Assembly (NCBI RefSeq): GCF_001646655.1
Contig: NZ_LPZN01000002.1
Span: 205,960-269,959 of the forward strand
Direction: 5' to 3'
Origin: Rhodococcus gordoniae
Lineage (GTDB): Bacteria; Actinomycetota; Actinomycetes; Mycobacteriales; Mycobacteriaceae
DNA: 64,000 bases
The notes beneath the pieces are model-generated. The model saw nothing but the letters and a program-made list of their open reading frames with translations. It was not told where the DNA came from and ran no database searches. The translations under genes and the position numbers were made by a program. Of this stretch, positions 1-8,450 are shown piece after piece (the first letter of the stretch is position 1; each line of letters begins with the position of its first letter).

Positions 1-134
1 CTCCCGAGGACAGGCCACCTGTATTTATGAGCAGAACAGATAACAGTTTTTCGAATATCCCAGGTTAGTGGATAACAAGGGTCCTTCGTACCTACGTTGG
101 GAGTCATACATCAACGGAGATGACACCAGCACGC

Positions 135-139
135 GGAGG
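135..139 (+). promoter_or_regulatory. Ribosome binding site of the NADH dehydrogenase gene
   Basis: GGAGG lies 11 bases before the ATG at 151 and decides that start. Bases 1-134 are a relatively AT-rich leader. I see no complete gene in them and no convincing -35/-10 pair. Confidence 0.6.
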
Positions 140-150
140 TTTACGACAGC

Positions 151-1524
151 ATGGACGGTGCGGACACAGCGACCCGGATCGATCGGACGGACGTGGTCAT
201 CGTCGGCTCCGGCTTCGGAGCATTGGCCACCGCCAAGAAGCTCGCCAAGGCCGGCACGCCTTTCGTACTGATCTCGGAGACCACCGAGCACCTGTTCCAG
301 CCGCTGCTCTACCAGGTCGCCACCGGGGTTCTCTCGCCCGGTGAGATCGCTCCTTCCGTGCGTGCGATCCTCGCCGAGTACCCCCAGGCCGACGTCCGTC
401 TGGGCCGGGTCGTCGATGTCCTGCCCGAAGAGAACACGGTCGTCTACGAAGCCGGCGGTCAGCGTCTGCGCCTCGGCTACAAGTACCTCGTCGCCGCGAC
501 CGGCGCGCGTCAGGCGTACTTCGGACGCGACGAGTTCGCCGACCTGACGTACGCGCTGAAGACGGTCGAGGACGCGGAGCGGCTTCGCCGTCAGATCGTG
601 CGGTGCTTCGAGGAAGCACACGTCACCACCGATCCGGAACGTCGGAAGAATCTGCTCAGCTTCATCGTCGTGGGCGCCGGCCCGACGGGAGTCGAGCTCG
701 CGGGACAGATCAAGGAGCTGGCGCAGCGCTACTTCGCCGAGTCCATCGGCAACATCCGCGCGGAGGACGTCACCGTCACGCTCGTCGAGGGCGCCGACAA
801 GGTGCTGCCCCCGTTCGGCGGCAAGCTCAGCGAGTACTCCAAGGAATCGCTCGAGAAGAGCGGCGTCGACGTCGTTCTCGGGACGATGGTCACCGACATC
901 GACGAGCACGGGGCCACGCTCACCACGCCCACGACCGAGGAGACCCGCCGCCTCACCGCGGAGACCATCATCTGGTCGGCCGGTATCCAGGCCAACGACT
1001 TCGCCGACGTGCTCGCCGAGCGCACCGGCTGCGAGACGGTCCGCGGCGGACGCCTGCTCGTCGACCCGGACTTCACCGTCGGCCGCAGCGACGACATCTT
1101 CGCGATCGGCGACATGGTCACTCTCGACAACCTGCCGGCGCAGTCGCCGTTCGCAATGCAAGGTGGCCGCCACGTGGCGAAGATGATCATCGGCAAGGTC
1201 GCGATGGGCACTCCGTTCCAGTACAAGGACAAGGGCAGCATGGCGATCATCAACCGATTCCGCGCCATCACGCGGGTCGGGAAGATCGAACTCACCGGCT
1301 TCATCGCGTGGGTCCTGTGGCTCGCCGTCCACCTCGTCTACCTGGTCGGCTTCCGCAACCGCTATATCGCGGTCCTGTCGTGGTGCGGTTCCTTCCTCGG
1401 ACACCGCCGCCCGCACTTCTACTACGCGCAGGGCGCCGCGCCGGTGCCTACCGCCGAGAACGAAGCGACGGAGACGAAGGACGAGCGGCCGGGCGACAAG
1501 GAAGCCGTGCCGGCGTCCGCATAG
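151..1524 (+). CDS. ndh: Type II NADH dehydrogenase (NDH-2), membrane-associated FAD enzyme
   Basis: The 457-residue protein is a two-dinucleotide-fold flavoprotein that would pass electrons from NADH to menaquinone without pumping protons. The N-terminal FAD-binding fold holds VIVGSGFGALATAKKL at about residues 14-29. A second Rossmann motif, VVGAGPTGVELAGQI, lies near residues 173-187. The FAD-contacting segment IFAIGDMVTL is near residue 315. A hydrophobic stretch near residues 385-410 (WVLWLAVHLVYLVGF) fits the C-terminal membrane anchor of this family. The length is normal. The start is fixed by the GGAGG at 135-139. The gene stands alone, with a clear terminator directly behind it. An electron-transfer role is well supported by family; the exact quinone is inferred from the phylum. 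Confidence 0.93.
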   Translation: MDGADTATRIDRTDVVIVGSGFGALATAKKLAKAGTPFVLISETTEHLFQPLLYQVATGVLSPGEIAPSVRAILAEYPQADVRLGRVVDVLPEENTVVYEAGGQRLRLGYKYLVAATGARQAYFGRDEFADLTYALKTVEDAERLRRQIVRCFEEAHVTTDPERRKNLLSFIVVGAGPTGVELAGQIKELAQRYFAESIGNIRAEDVTVTLVEGADKVLPPFGGKLSEYSKESLEKSGVDVVLGTMVTDIDEHGATLTTPTTEETRRLTAETIIWSAGIQANDFADVLAERTGCETVRGGRLLVDPDFTVGRSDDIFAIGDMVTLDNLPAQSPFAMQGGRHVAKMIIGKVAMGTPFQYKDKGSMAIINRFRAITRVGKIELTGFIAWVLWLAVHLVYLVGFRNRYIAVLSWCGSFLGHRRPHFYYAQGAAPVPTAENEATETKDERPGDKEAVPASA

Positions 1525-1538
1525 TTCTCCGATCACCG

Positions 1539-1568
1539 AAAGGCCCCGACCATCCGGTCGGGGCCTTT
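1539..1568 (+). terminator. Hairpin terminator after ndh
   Basis: AAAGGCCCCGAC and GTCGGGGCCTTT form a perfect 12-bp stem around a 6-base loop, 15 bases after the ndh stop codon. A short T run is contained in the right arm. Confidence 0.85.
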
Positions 1569-1771
1569 CGCCGTCGACGCGCCGAGCCGGGACCGACGCG
1601 GCGTGTAGCGGTGGCGAACCCCGGCTCACCGCGCGAACTGCCGGTGCTCGACGGGCACTCCGGGTGAAAGTCGGGGTGATTTCCGGGATTTCCTGCGGGC
1701 CAGAGGTGTTCGGATGGTGTATCTCGGCCGGCCTGCGGTTACCGTGTGCAGCGCATCCCGAGGAGTGACCC

Positions 1772-2203
1772 ATGAACGACGATGGCAGCGGCCCCTGCGT
1801 CGCGACGACACGCGTCGGCTGCGATGTCGTCACGGTCCGCGACATCGCGTCGAGCATCGACCGCTTCGGCGACCGCTACCTGCAGCGTGTGTTCACCCTC
1901 CACGAGCTGGAGATATGCACCGGCCCGGGTCGCGCACAACGGCTCGCGGCGCGGTTCGCCGCGAAGGAAGCCGTGATGAAGGTCCTGCGTCCCCGCGACC
2001 GCGCGGTGCCGTGGCGAGCCATCGAGATCCGCCGCGCGGACTGGGGCGGATGCACCGTCCTACTGGCCGGTAACGCGGCTGCCCTGGCGCGAGATGAACA
2101 GGTGACCGACATTCAGGTCTCGATTTCTCACGAGCCCGAATATGCCATCGCGACGGTCGTGGCGACCCGCGTCGAAGAAGCAGAAACTGGAGAACATCCA
2201 TGA
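1772..2203 (+). CDS. AcpS-type 4'-phosphopantetheinyl transferase dedicated to the adjacent carrier protein
   Basis: This 143-residue protein belongs to the AcpS-type phosphopantetheinyl transferase family, which moves the phosphopantetheine arm of CoA to a serine of a carrier protein. The magnesium/CoA motifs are visible: VGCDVVTV near residue 15, RFAAKEAVMKV near residue 60 and SISH near residue 116. It is slightly longer than housekeeping AcpS. A purine-rich GAGGAG precedes the ATG. It overlaps the next gene by four bases (ATGA), and that gene is the carrier protein, so this is probably the dedicated activator of the cluster rather than the general fatty-acid enzyme. That specialisation is inference. 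Confidence 0.85.
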   Translation: MNDDGSGPCVATTRVGCDVVTVRDIASSIDRFGDRYLQRVFTLHELEICTGPGRAQRLAARFAAKEAVMKVLRPRDRAVPWRAIEIRRADWGGCTVLLAGNAAALARDEQVTDIQVSISHEPEYAIATVVATRVEEAETGEHP

Positions 2204-2442
2204 CGGAGCAGGTGATCCGCAAGGTCCTCGGTGCGCACGCGAAGCTGTCGGTCGACAGCACGGTGCTCGACTCCACCGCCGACCTCTACGAACTCGGCCT
2301 GACGTCGCACGCCAGCGTGAACGTGATGCTCGCCCTCGAGGACGCCTTCGACGTGGAGTTCCCCGACGAACTGCTGCGCAAGAGCACGTTCGCGAGCGTC
2401 GGAGCCATCCGGTCGGCGTTGACGGAACTGGGCGTCGCGTGA
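2200..2442 (+). CDS. Acyl/aminoacyl carrier protein
   Basis: An 80-residue acidic carrier protein. The phosphopantetheine attachment site is LGLTSHASV, with Ser36 as the expected modified residue in place of the usual DSL serine. The LTS-x-ASV form is the type found beside amino acid:[carrier protein] ligases, rather than the fatty-acid synthase ACP. The helix-II stretch that follows (LALEDAFDVEFPDELL) is typical of the four-helix fold. It overlaps the upstream transferase (ATGA) and the downstream dehydrogenase (GTGA). In this context it should carry an amino acid as a thioester while neighbouring enzymes act on it. Carrier identity is firm; the cargo is inferred from the ligase at 3623. Confidence 0.9.
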   Translation: MTEQVIRKVLGAHAKLSVDSTVLDSTADLYELGLTSHASVNVMLALEDAFDVEFPDELLRKSTFASVGAIRSALTELGVA

Positions 2443-3626
2443 CCTCCGTGTCCGCGCCGCTCACCGTATCGGAGAACACCGAGCTGTCCTTGCTCGCGCG
2501 TGCCGAGATCGTCGGACGCGAGAGCGCCGGACCCGCGGCGGCCGAGGTGGATCGGGAGGGACGATTTCCACACGAGGCCGTCGACGCGCTGCGCGCCTAC
2601 AAGCTCCTGAACTGCGCTGTCCCCGTCGAACAGGGCGGGGAGGGAGCGTCGCTGGGTGAGCTGTGCGCCGTCGCACGCATCCTCGGCCGGTACTGCGCCT
2701 CGACCGCGATGATCTTCGCGATGCACCAGACGCAGATCCTGTCGCTCGTGCGTCACTCCACCCCGGGCGTGGCGGCCTTCGTCGCCGAGGCGGTGGCGAA
2801 GGACTACCTGATCGCTTCGGCGACCACCGAACTCGGCACCGGTGGCGACGTGCGCAGCAGCGTCTGCGCCCTCACTCGGGACGGAGAGACGGTCTCGCTC
2901 ACCAAGAACGCGCCGGTCATCTCGTACGGCGAGTACGCCGATGCGATCCTGGTGACCGCGCGCCGCACCGCCGACAGCCCGCCGAGCGACCAGGCGCTCG
3001 TCGTGTGCCGACGCGACGGCGTGACCCTCGAGCCCACCGGAAGCTGGGACACCCTGGGGTTGCGGGGCACATGCAGTCCCGGATTCGTCCTCACCGGCAC
3101 GACGTCCGCCGATCTCGTGGTAGGTGCGTCCTATGCCGAGATCTCGTCGCGCACCATGCTTCCCGTTTCGCACAGTGTGTGGTCGGCGGTGTGGCTCGGC
3201 ATCGCCGACGCGACGATGGAGAAGGCCCGTTCGTTCGTGCGGTCGGCGGCCCGCCGCAGCCCGGGTGTCACCCCGCCCGGTGCGCTGCGACTCGCCGAAG
3301 CGGCCGCCGTGCACCAGCAGTTCGCCGATCTCGTCGCCGCGTCCGCCGCCCGGTTCGACGCCGCGGCGTCGGCACAGGACGAATCGATGTCGGGCATGGG
3401 TTTCTCGCTCGCCATGAACAACCTCAAGGTCACCGCGTCCACCCTCGTCGTGGATCTGGTGAACCGCGCGATGCTCGTCTGCGGTATCGCCGGATACCGC
3501 GAGGATTCGCAGTACTCGCTCGGCCGTCACCTGCGCGACGCGCACGGTGCCGCCGTGATGGTCAACAACGACCGCATCATGAACAACTCGGCCCAGATGT
3601 CGATCGCCTACCGGGGGACTCTGTGA
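2439..3626 (+). CDS. Acyl-CoA dehydrogenase-like flavoprotein of the aminoacyl-carrier-protein cluster
   Basis: A 395-residue acyl-CoA dehydrogenase-family protein. The alpha-helical N-terminal domain, the central region with SATTELGTGGD (the FAD-contact segment usually written as T-E-x-x-x-G-S-D) and the C-terminal helices are all present. The usual C-terminal YEGT glutamate segment is absent; the corresponding end reads NNDRIMNNSAQMS. The substrate and even the reaction may therefore differ from beta-oxidation. I place the start at the GTG at 2439, which overlaps the carrier-protein stop (GTGA); the open frame continues upstream only as a shadow. By position it most likely oxidises an aminoacyl or acyl group bound to the carrier protein. 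The exact chemistry is unknown. Confidence 0.82.
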   Translation: MTSVSAPLTVSENTELSLLARAEIVGRESAGPAAAEVDREGRFPHEAVDALRAYKLLNCAVPVEQGGEGASLGELCAVARILGRYCASTAMIFAMHQTQILSLVRHSTPGVAAFVAEAVAKDYLIASATTELGTGGDVRSSVCALTRDGETVSLTKNAPVISYGEYADAILVTARRTADSPPSDQALVVCRRDGVTLEPTGSWDTLGLRGTCSPGFVLTGTTSADLVVGASYAEISSRTMLPVSHSVWSAVWLGIADATMEKARSFVRSAARRSPGVTPPGALRLAEAAAVHQQFADLVAASAARFDAAASAQDESMSGMGFSLAMNNLKVTASTLVVDLVNRAMLVCGIAGYREDSQYSLGRHLRDAHGAAVMVNNDRIMNNSAQMSIAYRGTL

Positions 3627-4579
3627 CCAGTCCGGCCACGACCAGCACTGCCACCGACGAACTGTCCGAACTCGAGCGCGCCCGCCTCGACTTCCAGCAA
3701 CAGTTGCTCGGGGCCGAACTGCTCGTGGAGACCGGTGTTCCCGGCCTCTACGGACGTTCGGGTGTCTTCGAGGACATCGTGGACGGCATCGACCGAGTGG
3801 TGGTCGCGGCAGGTCCGGGCCGGGCGGCGACGCGATTGCGCTTCCCGCCGGTCTTCCCGAGGACTAGCTTCGAGCGGACCGACTACATCGCCTCGTTCCC
3901 GCACCTGACGGGAGCGGTGAACACCTTCGCGGGCAGCAACGCCGAGCACGCCGCACTGCTGGCCGCCCGCTCGCGCGGCGAGGCGTGGGACCCGTGGCTC
4001 GAACCCGCCGACACCGTGCTGGTCTCCGCCGCATGCCATCCCGCCTACTCGCGGTACACCGGCACGCTGCGTGAGGGCGGCGAACTGCTCGATGTTCTGG
4101 GTTACTGCTTCCGGCACGAACCCGCCGTCGATCCCGCCCGCATGCAGGCATTCCGCATGCACGAGTTCGTGCGCATCGGCACCGAGAACGATGCTGCGCA
4201 GCATCGTGATTCCTGGATCCAGCGAGGACTCGAGGTGCTCGACTCGCTCGGTCTCGACGCGAGCGCCGTGCCCGCCAACGATCCGTTCTTCGGACGGGCC
4301 GGACGCATGCTGGCCGTCAGCCAGCGCACCGAGAACCTCAAGACCGAACTGACCGTCCGTCTCTACGGCGACCTCGACGAGGGCACCGCCGTGGTCTCCT
4401 GCAACTGCCATCGTGAGCACTTCGGCGAGACGTTCGAGATCCGCACGGCCGACGGCGAAGTCGCACACAGCGCGTGCGTCGGATTCGGTATGGAGCGCAT
4501 TGCCCTGGCGTTGTTGCGGACCCACGGACTCGACGTCGACCGTTGGCCCGTTCCGGTGCGCGACAGGCTGTTCCCGTGA
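3623..4579 (+). CDS. Amino acid:[carrier protein] ligase (class II aminoacyl-tRNA synthetase-like)
   Basis: The 318-residue protein is a truncated class II synthetase homologue of the seryl-tRNA-synthetase-like type that loads an amino acid onto a carrier protein instead of tRNA. Motif 2 is seen as FRMHEFVRIGTE (residues 177-188) and motif 3 as CVGFGMERIAL (residues 285-295). Probable zinc ligands are Cys138 (ACHP), Glu181 in motif 2 and Cys285, matching the Cys-Glu-Cys set of the family. No tRNA-binding domain is present. The GTG start at 3623 overlaps the upstream stop. Homologues from Bradyrhizobium and Agrobacterium activate glycine or alanine and transfer it to a small neighbouring carrier protein; which amino acid is used here cannot be read from the sequence. 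Confidence 0.88.
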   Translation: MTSPATTSTATDELSELERARLDFQQQLLGAELLVETGVPGLYGRSGVFEDIVDGIDRVVVAAGPGRAATRLRFPPVFPRTSFERTDYIASFPHLTGAVNTFAGSNAEHAALLAARSRGEAWDPWLEPADTVLVSAACHPAYSRYTGTLREGGELLDVLGYCFRHEPAVDPARMQAFRMHEFVRIGTENDAAQHRDSWIQRGLEVLDSLGLDASAVPANDPFFGRAGRMLAVSQRTENLKTELTVRLYGDLDEGTAVVSCNCHREHFGETFEIRTADGEVAHSACVGFGMERIALALLRTHGLDVDRWPVPVRDRLFP

Positions 4580-5535
4580 GCGATCGGCTCATCGACGTCC
4601 GCGTCGGCGGATACTCACCGCATTTCGTGCACGCCGCCGACAGGATCTGGACCGAGACCAACTGTTACGTCGACCTGTGGGTCGAGGTGCTGCATGCGCT
4701 CGGCCACGATCCGGTCCCCGCGGCGGCGTGCGCGTTCTCGGCCCGGTTCGACGGCGCCCAGTGGACCTTCCTCAAGTTCCGCCCCGAAGACCTGATGTCG
4801 CTCTACGGGGTCGACGTCGCGGAGATGAACGTGTGGCGCCGTCCGGTGGACCACCTCGAGGACAATGCCGCCGCCGGTCTGCTGTCCACGGTCGAGGTGG
4901 ACGCCTACTGGTTGCCCGACACCGAGGGCACCGGATACCGGGAGAGTCGTTCCAAGACCACGATCGTGCCCAACCTCATCGACCGGGATGCCGAGACGCT
5001 CGAGTACTTCCACAACAGCGGCTATCACATCCTCACCGGTGAGGACTTCCGCGGAGTGTTCGGTCTCGACGAGCCGGTACCCACCTGGCCGCCCTATCTC
5101 GAGCAGGTGCGGGTCGAGGCGTCGCAGCCGCAGTGCGATGCGTTCGACACGGTGCTCCTGCGGCACCTGCGTATGCGTGCCGGTTCGAACCCGGTGCGCG
5201 AACTCGGAACCCGGGTTCTTGCGGACGTCGACCGGATCCGCACCGGCGGGATGGACGTCTTCCATCCGTGGACGTTCGGGGTGCTCCGTCAATGCGGCGC
5301 GACCGCCGAACTCGCCGCCGACGTGAGCCTCTACATGGACGGTCGCGGCTACCCCGGTGCGGCGGCCGCGGCCGACGGATTCCGCGCGGTCGCCGAGGGT
5401 GCGAAGAGCGTGCAGTTCCGCATGGCCCGCGCGGCGCGCGGCCGCGATGTCGAGCCCGGTGATCAGCTGGTCGCGATGGCCGAAGCCTGGGGGGACGCCA
5501 TGGCGACCGTCGTCCGCGCCGCCGGCGTGCGATGA
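4576..5535 (+). CDS. DUF1839 family protein
   Basis: I recognise this 319-residue protein as DUF1839, a family without known activity that recurs next to amino acid:[carrier protein] ligases. Features include an N-terminal NCYVDLWVEVLHALG stretch, a central WTFLKFRPEDL and a C-terminal helical part with GAKSVQFRMARA. It has no signal peptide or membrane segment and should be cytosolic. The GTG start at 4576 overlaps the ligase stop by four bases, so it is translated together with the ligase. A plausible but unproven role is taking the amino acid off the carrier protein and passing it to an acceptor. Confidence 0.8.
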   Translation: MSDRLIDVRVGGYSPHFVHAADRIWTETNCYVDLWVEVLHALGHDPVPAAACAFSARFDGAQWTFLKFRPEDLMSLYGVDVAEMNVWRRPVDHLEDNAAAGLLSTVEVDAYWLPDTEGTGYRESRSKTTIVPNLIDRDAETLEYFHNSGYHILTGEDFRGVFGLDEPVPTWPPYLEQVRVEASQPQCDAFDTVLLRHLRMRAGSNPVRELGTRVLADVDRIRTGGMDVFHPWTFGVLRQCGATAELAADVSLYMDGRGYPGAAAAADGFRAVAEGAKSVQFRMARAARGRDVEPGDQLVAMAEAWGDAMATVVRAAGVR

Positions 5536-8036
5536 CGGGTCCGGCGCACATGGATCTGCTGCACGACGCCCGGTGGCGTTGCCTCGGAGTCGATTCCGGG
5601 ACGGTGGTCCATCCCGACGAACTCCCACAGGACGGTCGTTGGTTACCGGTCCGCATACCCGGCACGGCCGCGGGCGCGATCCGGGATGCCGACGGCGCCG
5701 CGGCGGCCCGGGCGTCGTCACCCGACAGCAGCGACTGGTGGTTCGTCACCGACGTCGAGGTGTCCGGCCACGGACCGTGGTACCTGACCTTCGACGGGCT
5801 CGCGACCCTCGCGGACGTCTGGGTCGACGGTACGCTCGTCGCCACATCGGAATCGATGTTCGTGCCGTTCACCGTCGTTCTCGACCACCTGTCGTCGACG
5901 ACGCGGATCGCCATCCGGTGCGCCTCGCTCGACGCCGCACTCCGTGAGCGCAGGCCGCGCGGACGCTGGCGTTCGTCGCTCGTATCGGCCCAGGGACTGC
6001 GGTGGTTCCGCACCACGATGCTCGGGCGTGCCCCGGTCTACGGCGGAGCCCCGGCACCGGTCGGTCCGTGGCGTCCCGTGCGTCTCGTCGGCTCCGGCGA
6101 ACCGGTCGTGCTGGAATGTGCGATACGGACGGCTCTGCACGGATCCGAGGGGATCGCCGATATCGATCTCGTCCTGGCCGGCGCCGTCGTCTCCGAGGCG
6201 GTCGTCGACATCGAAGGCGCGACGGCGCACGCACGGCCCGACTACGGATCCGACGGTACGGCACACGTGCGGATGCAGGTGACGCTCCCCGAGGTGAGAC
6301 GGTGGTGGCCGCACACCTACGGCGACCCGAACCTGTATGCGGCGCATGTTCTTCTGAACGGGCATCGGATCGAACTGGGCCGCATCGGTTTCCGCTCGGT
6401 GGAGCAGGTTCCCGGCGATGGCTTCGGCCTGCGGGTCAACGACGTCGACGTCTTCTGCCGCGGGCTGGTGTGGACACCGACCGACCCCATCGCGCTGAAC
6501 GACCCGGCCGGCACCCGACGCATCCTCGAACGCTGTGTGTCCGCAGGCGTGGACACGATCCGTATCCCGGGCACCCTGGTCTACGAGGACGACGAGTTCT
6601 ACTCGGCGTGTGCGGAACTGGGCATCATGGTGTGGCAGGACGTCATGCTCGCCACGACAGACCCGCCCGACGACCCGCACGTCCGCTCGCTGCTCGAGGG
6701 CGAGGTGCGCGCACTGTCGCGCCGGTGTGCGGGGAATCCGGCTCTCGTCGTGCTGTGCGGGGGGAGCGAGACCGAACAGCAACCGGCCATGCTGGGTCTG
6801 ACCGGCGTGCCGATTGCGGCACTCGACGACTGGTTGCCCGAGATCGTCGACCGTGAGTGGCCGGGTGCGGTGTGGGTGTCCTCGTCGCCGTCCGCGCCCC
6901 CGGGCAGCGACACGCTTCCGATCGCGGTCGGTTCGGGTGTGGCGCACTACTTCGGTGTCGGGGGATACCGCCGTCCGATCGGTGACGTACGTGTCGCCGG
7001 CGTCCGCTTCGCCGCCGAATGCCTCGCGTTCTCGATTCCGCCGTCCGACACCGCGATCGAAGCCGAGTTCGGCAGCGTGAATGTTGCCGGTCACCATCCG
7101 CGGTGGAAGGCGGCTGTGCCACGCGACAACGGCGCCCCCTGGGACTTCGAGGACGTGCGAGACCATTATGTGCGCACGATCTTCGGGGTCGACCCCTCCG
7201 AGGTGCGGTGGGCCGATCCCGCCCGGTATCTCGCGCTCGGGCGGGCGGCGATGTGCGAGGCGTACACCGAGGTGCTGCAGTACTGGCGACGAGCCGGATC
7301 GGGATGTCGCGGCGCCCTGATCCTGTCCGCCCGCGACCTGCAACCGGGTGCCGGATGGGGTGTGCTCGACGCCGACGGGAACCCGAAGGCACCGTGGTGG
7401 GTGCTGGCCCGGGTGTTCGCGCCCGTCACCGTGCTTCTCACCGACGACGGCCTCGACGGTCTGCGTGTGGACGCGATCAACGACACCGCCGACGTCCTCG
7501 ACGTCACGCTGCAGGTGCAGGCCCACACCCCGTCGGGTGCCGTGCCGGTGGACGTGTCGCTGCCGTTGTGTCTCGATCCGCACGAAACCCGGGTGTTCTC
7601 GTGGGCTGCGCTGACAGGCGGCTTCACCGATGTCAATTTTGCGTATCGATTCGGGCCGCGCACATTCGAGACTGCCACCGCACGGCTGGTGGATCACGCC
7701 GGTGCGGTGTTGTCGGAGTCCGTGCATCTCGTGGGTGGTCCGGCACGGGCCGTCGAGCGTGGAACCGGGCTGGACGCGACCGCTCGACCGGTCCCGGACG
7801 GCTGGAGCGTGCAGGTGCGAACCGAGGCCGCCGCGCACTACGTTCATCTTGATGTCACCGGTGGTGACCTGCAGGATTCGTGGTTCCACCTGCCTCCCGG
7901 AGGTTCTCGTACGATCGCCGTGCGGGCCTGGGATCCGGACTCGGCCCTGAGTGGCCGGGTGGGGGCGTTGAACTCGGCCACGAGCGCACCGATCCGTGTA
8001 CTTCCCGCCTCGGACGGTCACGAGGTCCGCAGGTAG
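5532..8036 (+). CDS. Glycoside hydrolase family 2 (beta-mannosidase-like) protein
   Basis: An 834-residue protein with the GH2 order of sugar-binding jelly roll, immunoglobulin-like domain, TIM barrel and C-terminal beta domains. The N-terminal part has GPWYLTFDGLATLADVWVDG (about residues 81-100). Two catalytic glutamates can be placed: Glu413 in CGGSETE, replacing the usual G-N-N-E acid/base site, and Glu496 in RFAAECLAF, replacing the usual R-F-x-S-E-F-G nucleophile site. Both motifs are diverged around conserved glutamates. There is no signal peptide, so it should act inside the cell. It starts four bases inside DUF1839 (ATGA) and ends the operon. It may act on a glycosylated intermediate or product of the carrier-protein pathway; the substrate is unknown. 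Confidence 0.82.
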   Translation: MTGPAHMDLLHDARWRCLGVDSGTVVHPDELPQDGRWLPVRIPGTAAGAIRDADGAAAARASSPDSSDWWFVTDVEVSGHGPWYLTFDGLATLADVWVDGTLVATSESMFVPFTVVLDHLSSTTRIAIRCASLDAALRERRPRGRWRSSLVSAQGLRWFRTTMLGRAPVYGGAPAPVGPWRPVRLVGSGEPVVLECAIRTALHGSEGIADIDLVLAGAVVSEAVVDIEGATAHARPDYGSDGTAHVRMQVTLPEVRRWWPHTYGDPNLYAAHVLLNGHRIELGRIGFRSVEQVPGDGFGLRVNDVDVFCRGLVWTPTDPIALNDPAGTRRILERCVSAGVDTIRIPGTLVYEDDEFYSACAELGIMVWQDVMLATTDPPDDPHVRSLLEGEVRALSRRCAGNPALVVLCGGSETEQQPAMLGLTGVPIAALDDWLPEIVDREWPGAVWVSSSPSAPPGSDTLPIAVGSGVAHYFGVGGYRRPIGDVRVAGVRFAAECLAFSIPPSDTAIEAEFGSVNVAGHHPRWKAAVPRDNGAPWDFEDVRDHYVRTIFGVDPSEVRWADPARYLALGRAAMCEAYTEVLQYWRRAGSGCRGALILSARDLQPGAGWGVLDADGNPKAPWWVLARVFAPVTVLLTDDGLDGLRVDAINDTADVLDVTLQVQAHTPSGAVPVDVSLPLCLDPHETRVFSWAALTGGFTDVNFAYRFGPRTFETATARLVDHAGAVLSESVHLVGGPARAVERGTGLDATARPVPDGWSVQVRTEAAAHYVHLDVTGGDLQDSWFHLPPGGSRTIAVRAWDPDSALSGRVGALNSATSAPIRVLPASDGHEVRR

Positions 8037-8200
8037 CTCCCGAGGGCCTCCGACGGACCGGTGCGAGGTACGCCGAAAGCGACAGGTGCATATCGGGCAT
8101 GGACGGGGTATATGTATCTCCCAAGGGGTCGCTCACCCGATTTGCACCTTCTGTACGGTGCCGGTGGCCACCTCTCCCCGCCTTCCGAGAGGAGATCGAC

Positions 8201-8365
8201 ATGGCGATCCGCTCCACATCGCAGATGGGTGCCTCGCACACCGCTTCGTCCACTCGCCGTCCTGCCCGGGTCGAGCAGGACGGACCGTCCTTCACCGAGG
8301 TCATCCACTCGCAGCTGTTCTCGAACTATCAGGTGCCTCGCGGTGAGGTGCAGCGCAGCGCCTGA
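8201..8365 (+). CDS. Small 54-residue protein of unknown function
   Basis: A strong GAGAGGAG ribosome binding site (8187-8194) precedes the ATG of a 54-residue frame. The protein is Ser/Thr/Arg-rich at the N-terminus (about residues 5-24) and more hydrophobic at the end (SFTEVIHSQLFSNYQV). It has no membrane segment and no motif I know. It lies 164 bases after the GH2 gene in the same direction, so it could be a separate transcript. I support it by the binding site and codon use. Function is unknown. Confidence 0.55.
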   Translation: MAIRSTSQMGASHTASSTRRPARVEQDGPSFTEVIHSQLFSNYQVPRGEVQRSA

Positions 8366-8450
8366 CCCCACACCCCTCCGGCGCGAGATCGTGCCTGCCG
8401 GGGTGCCCGCGCGGCGTTCAGGACGCCTCCGCGTGCGGCACACTGTCGGC

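Noticed and set aside
25..1857. A 610-residue leftward open frame across the NADH dehydrogenase gene
   Set aside because: It is the high-GC shadow of ndh on the opposite strand: Arg/Asp/Gly-rich, with no family, while the forward frame has full dinucleotide-fold motifs.
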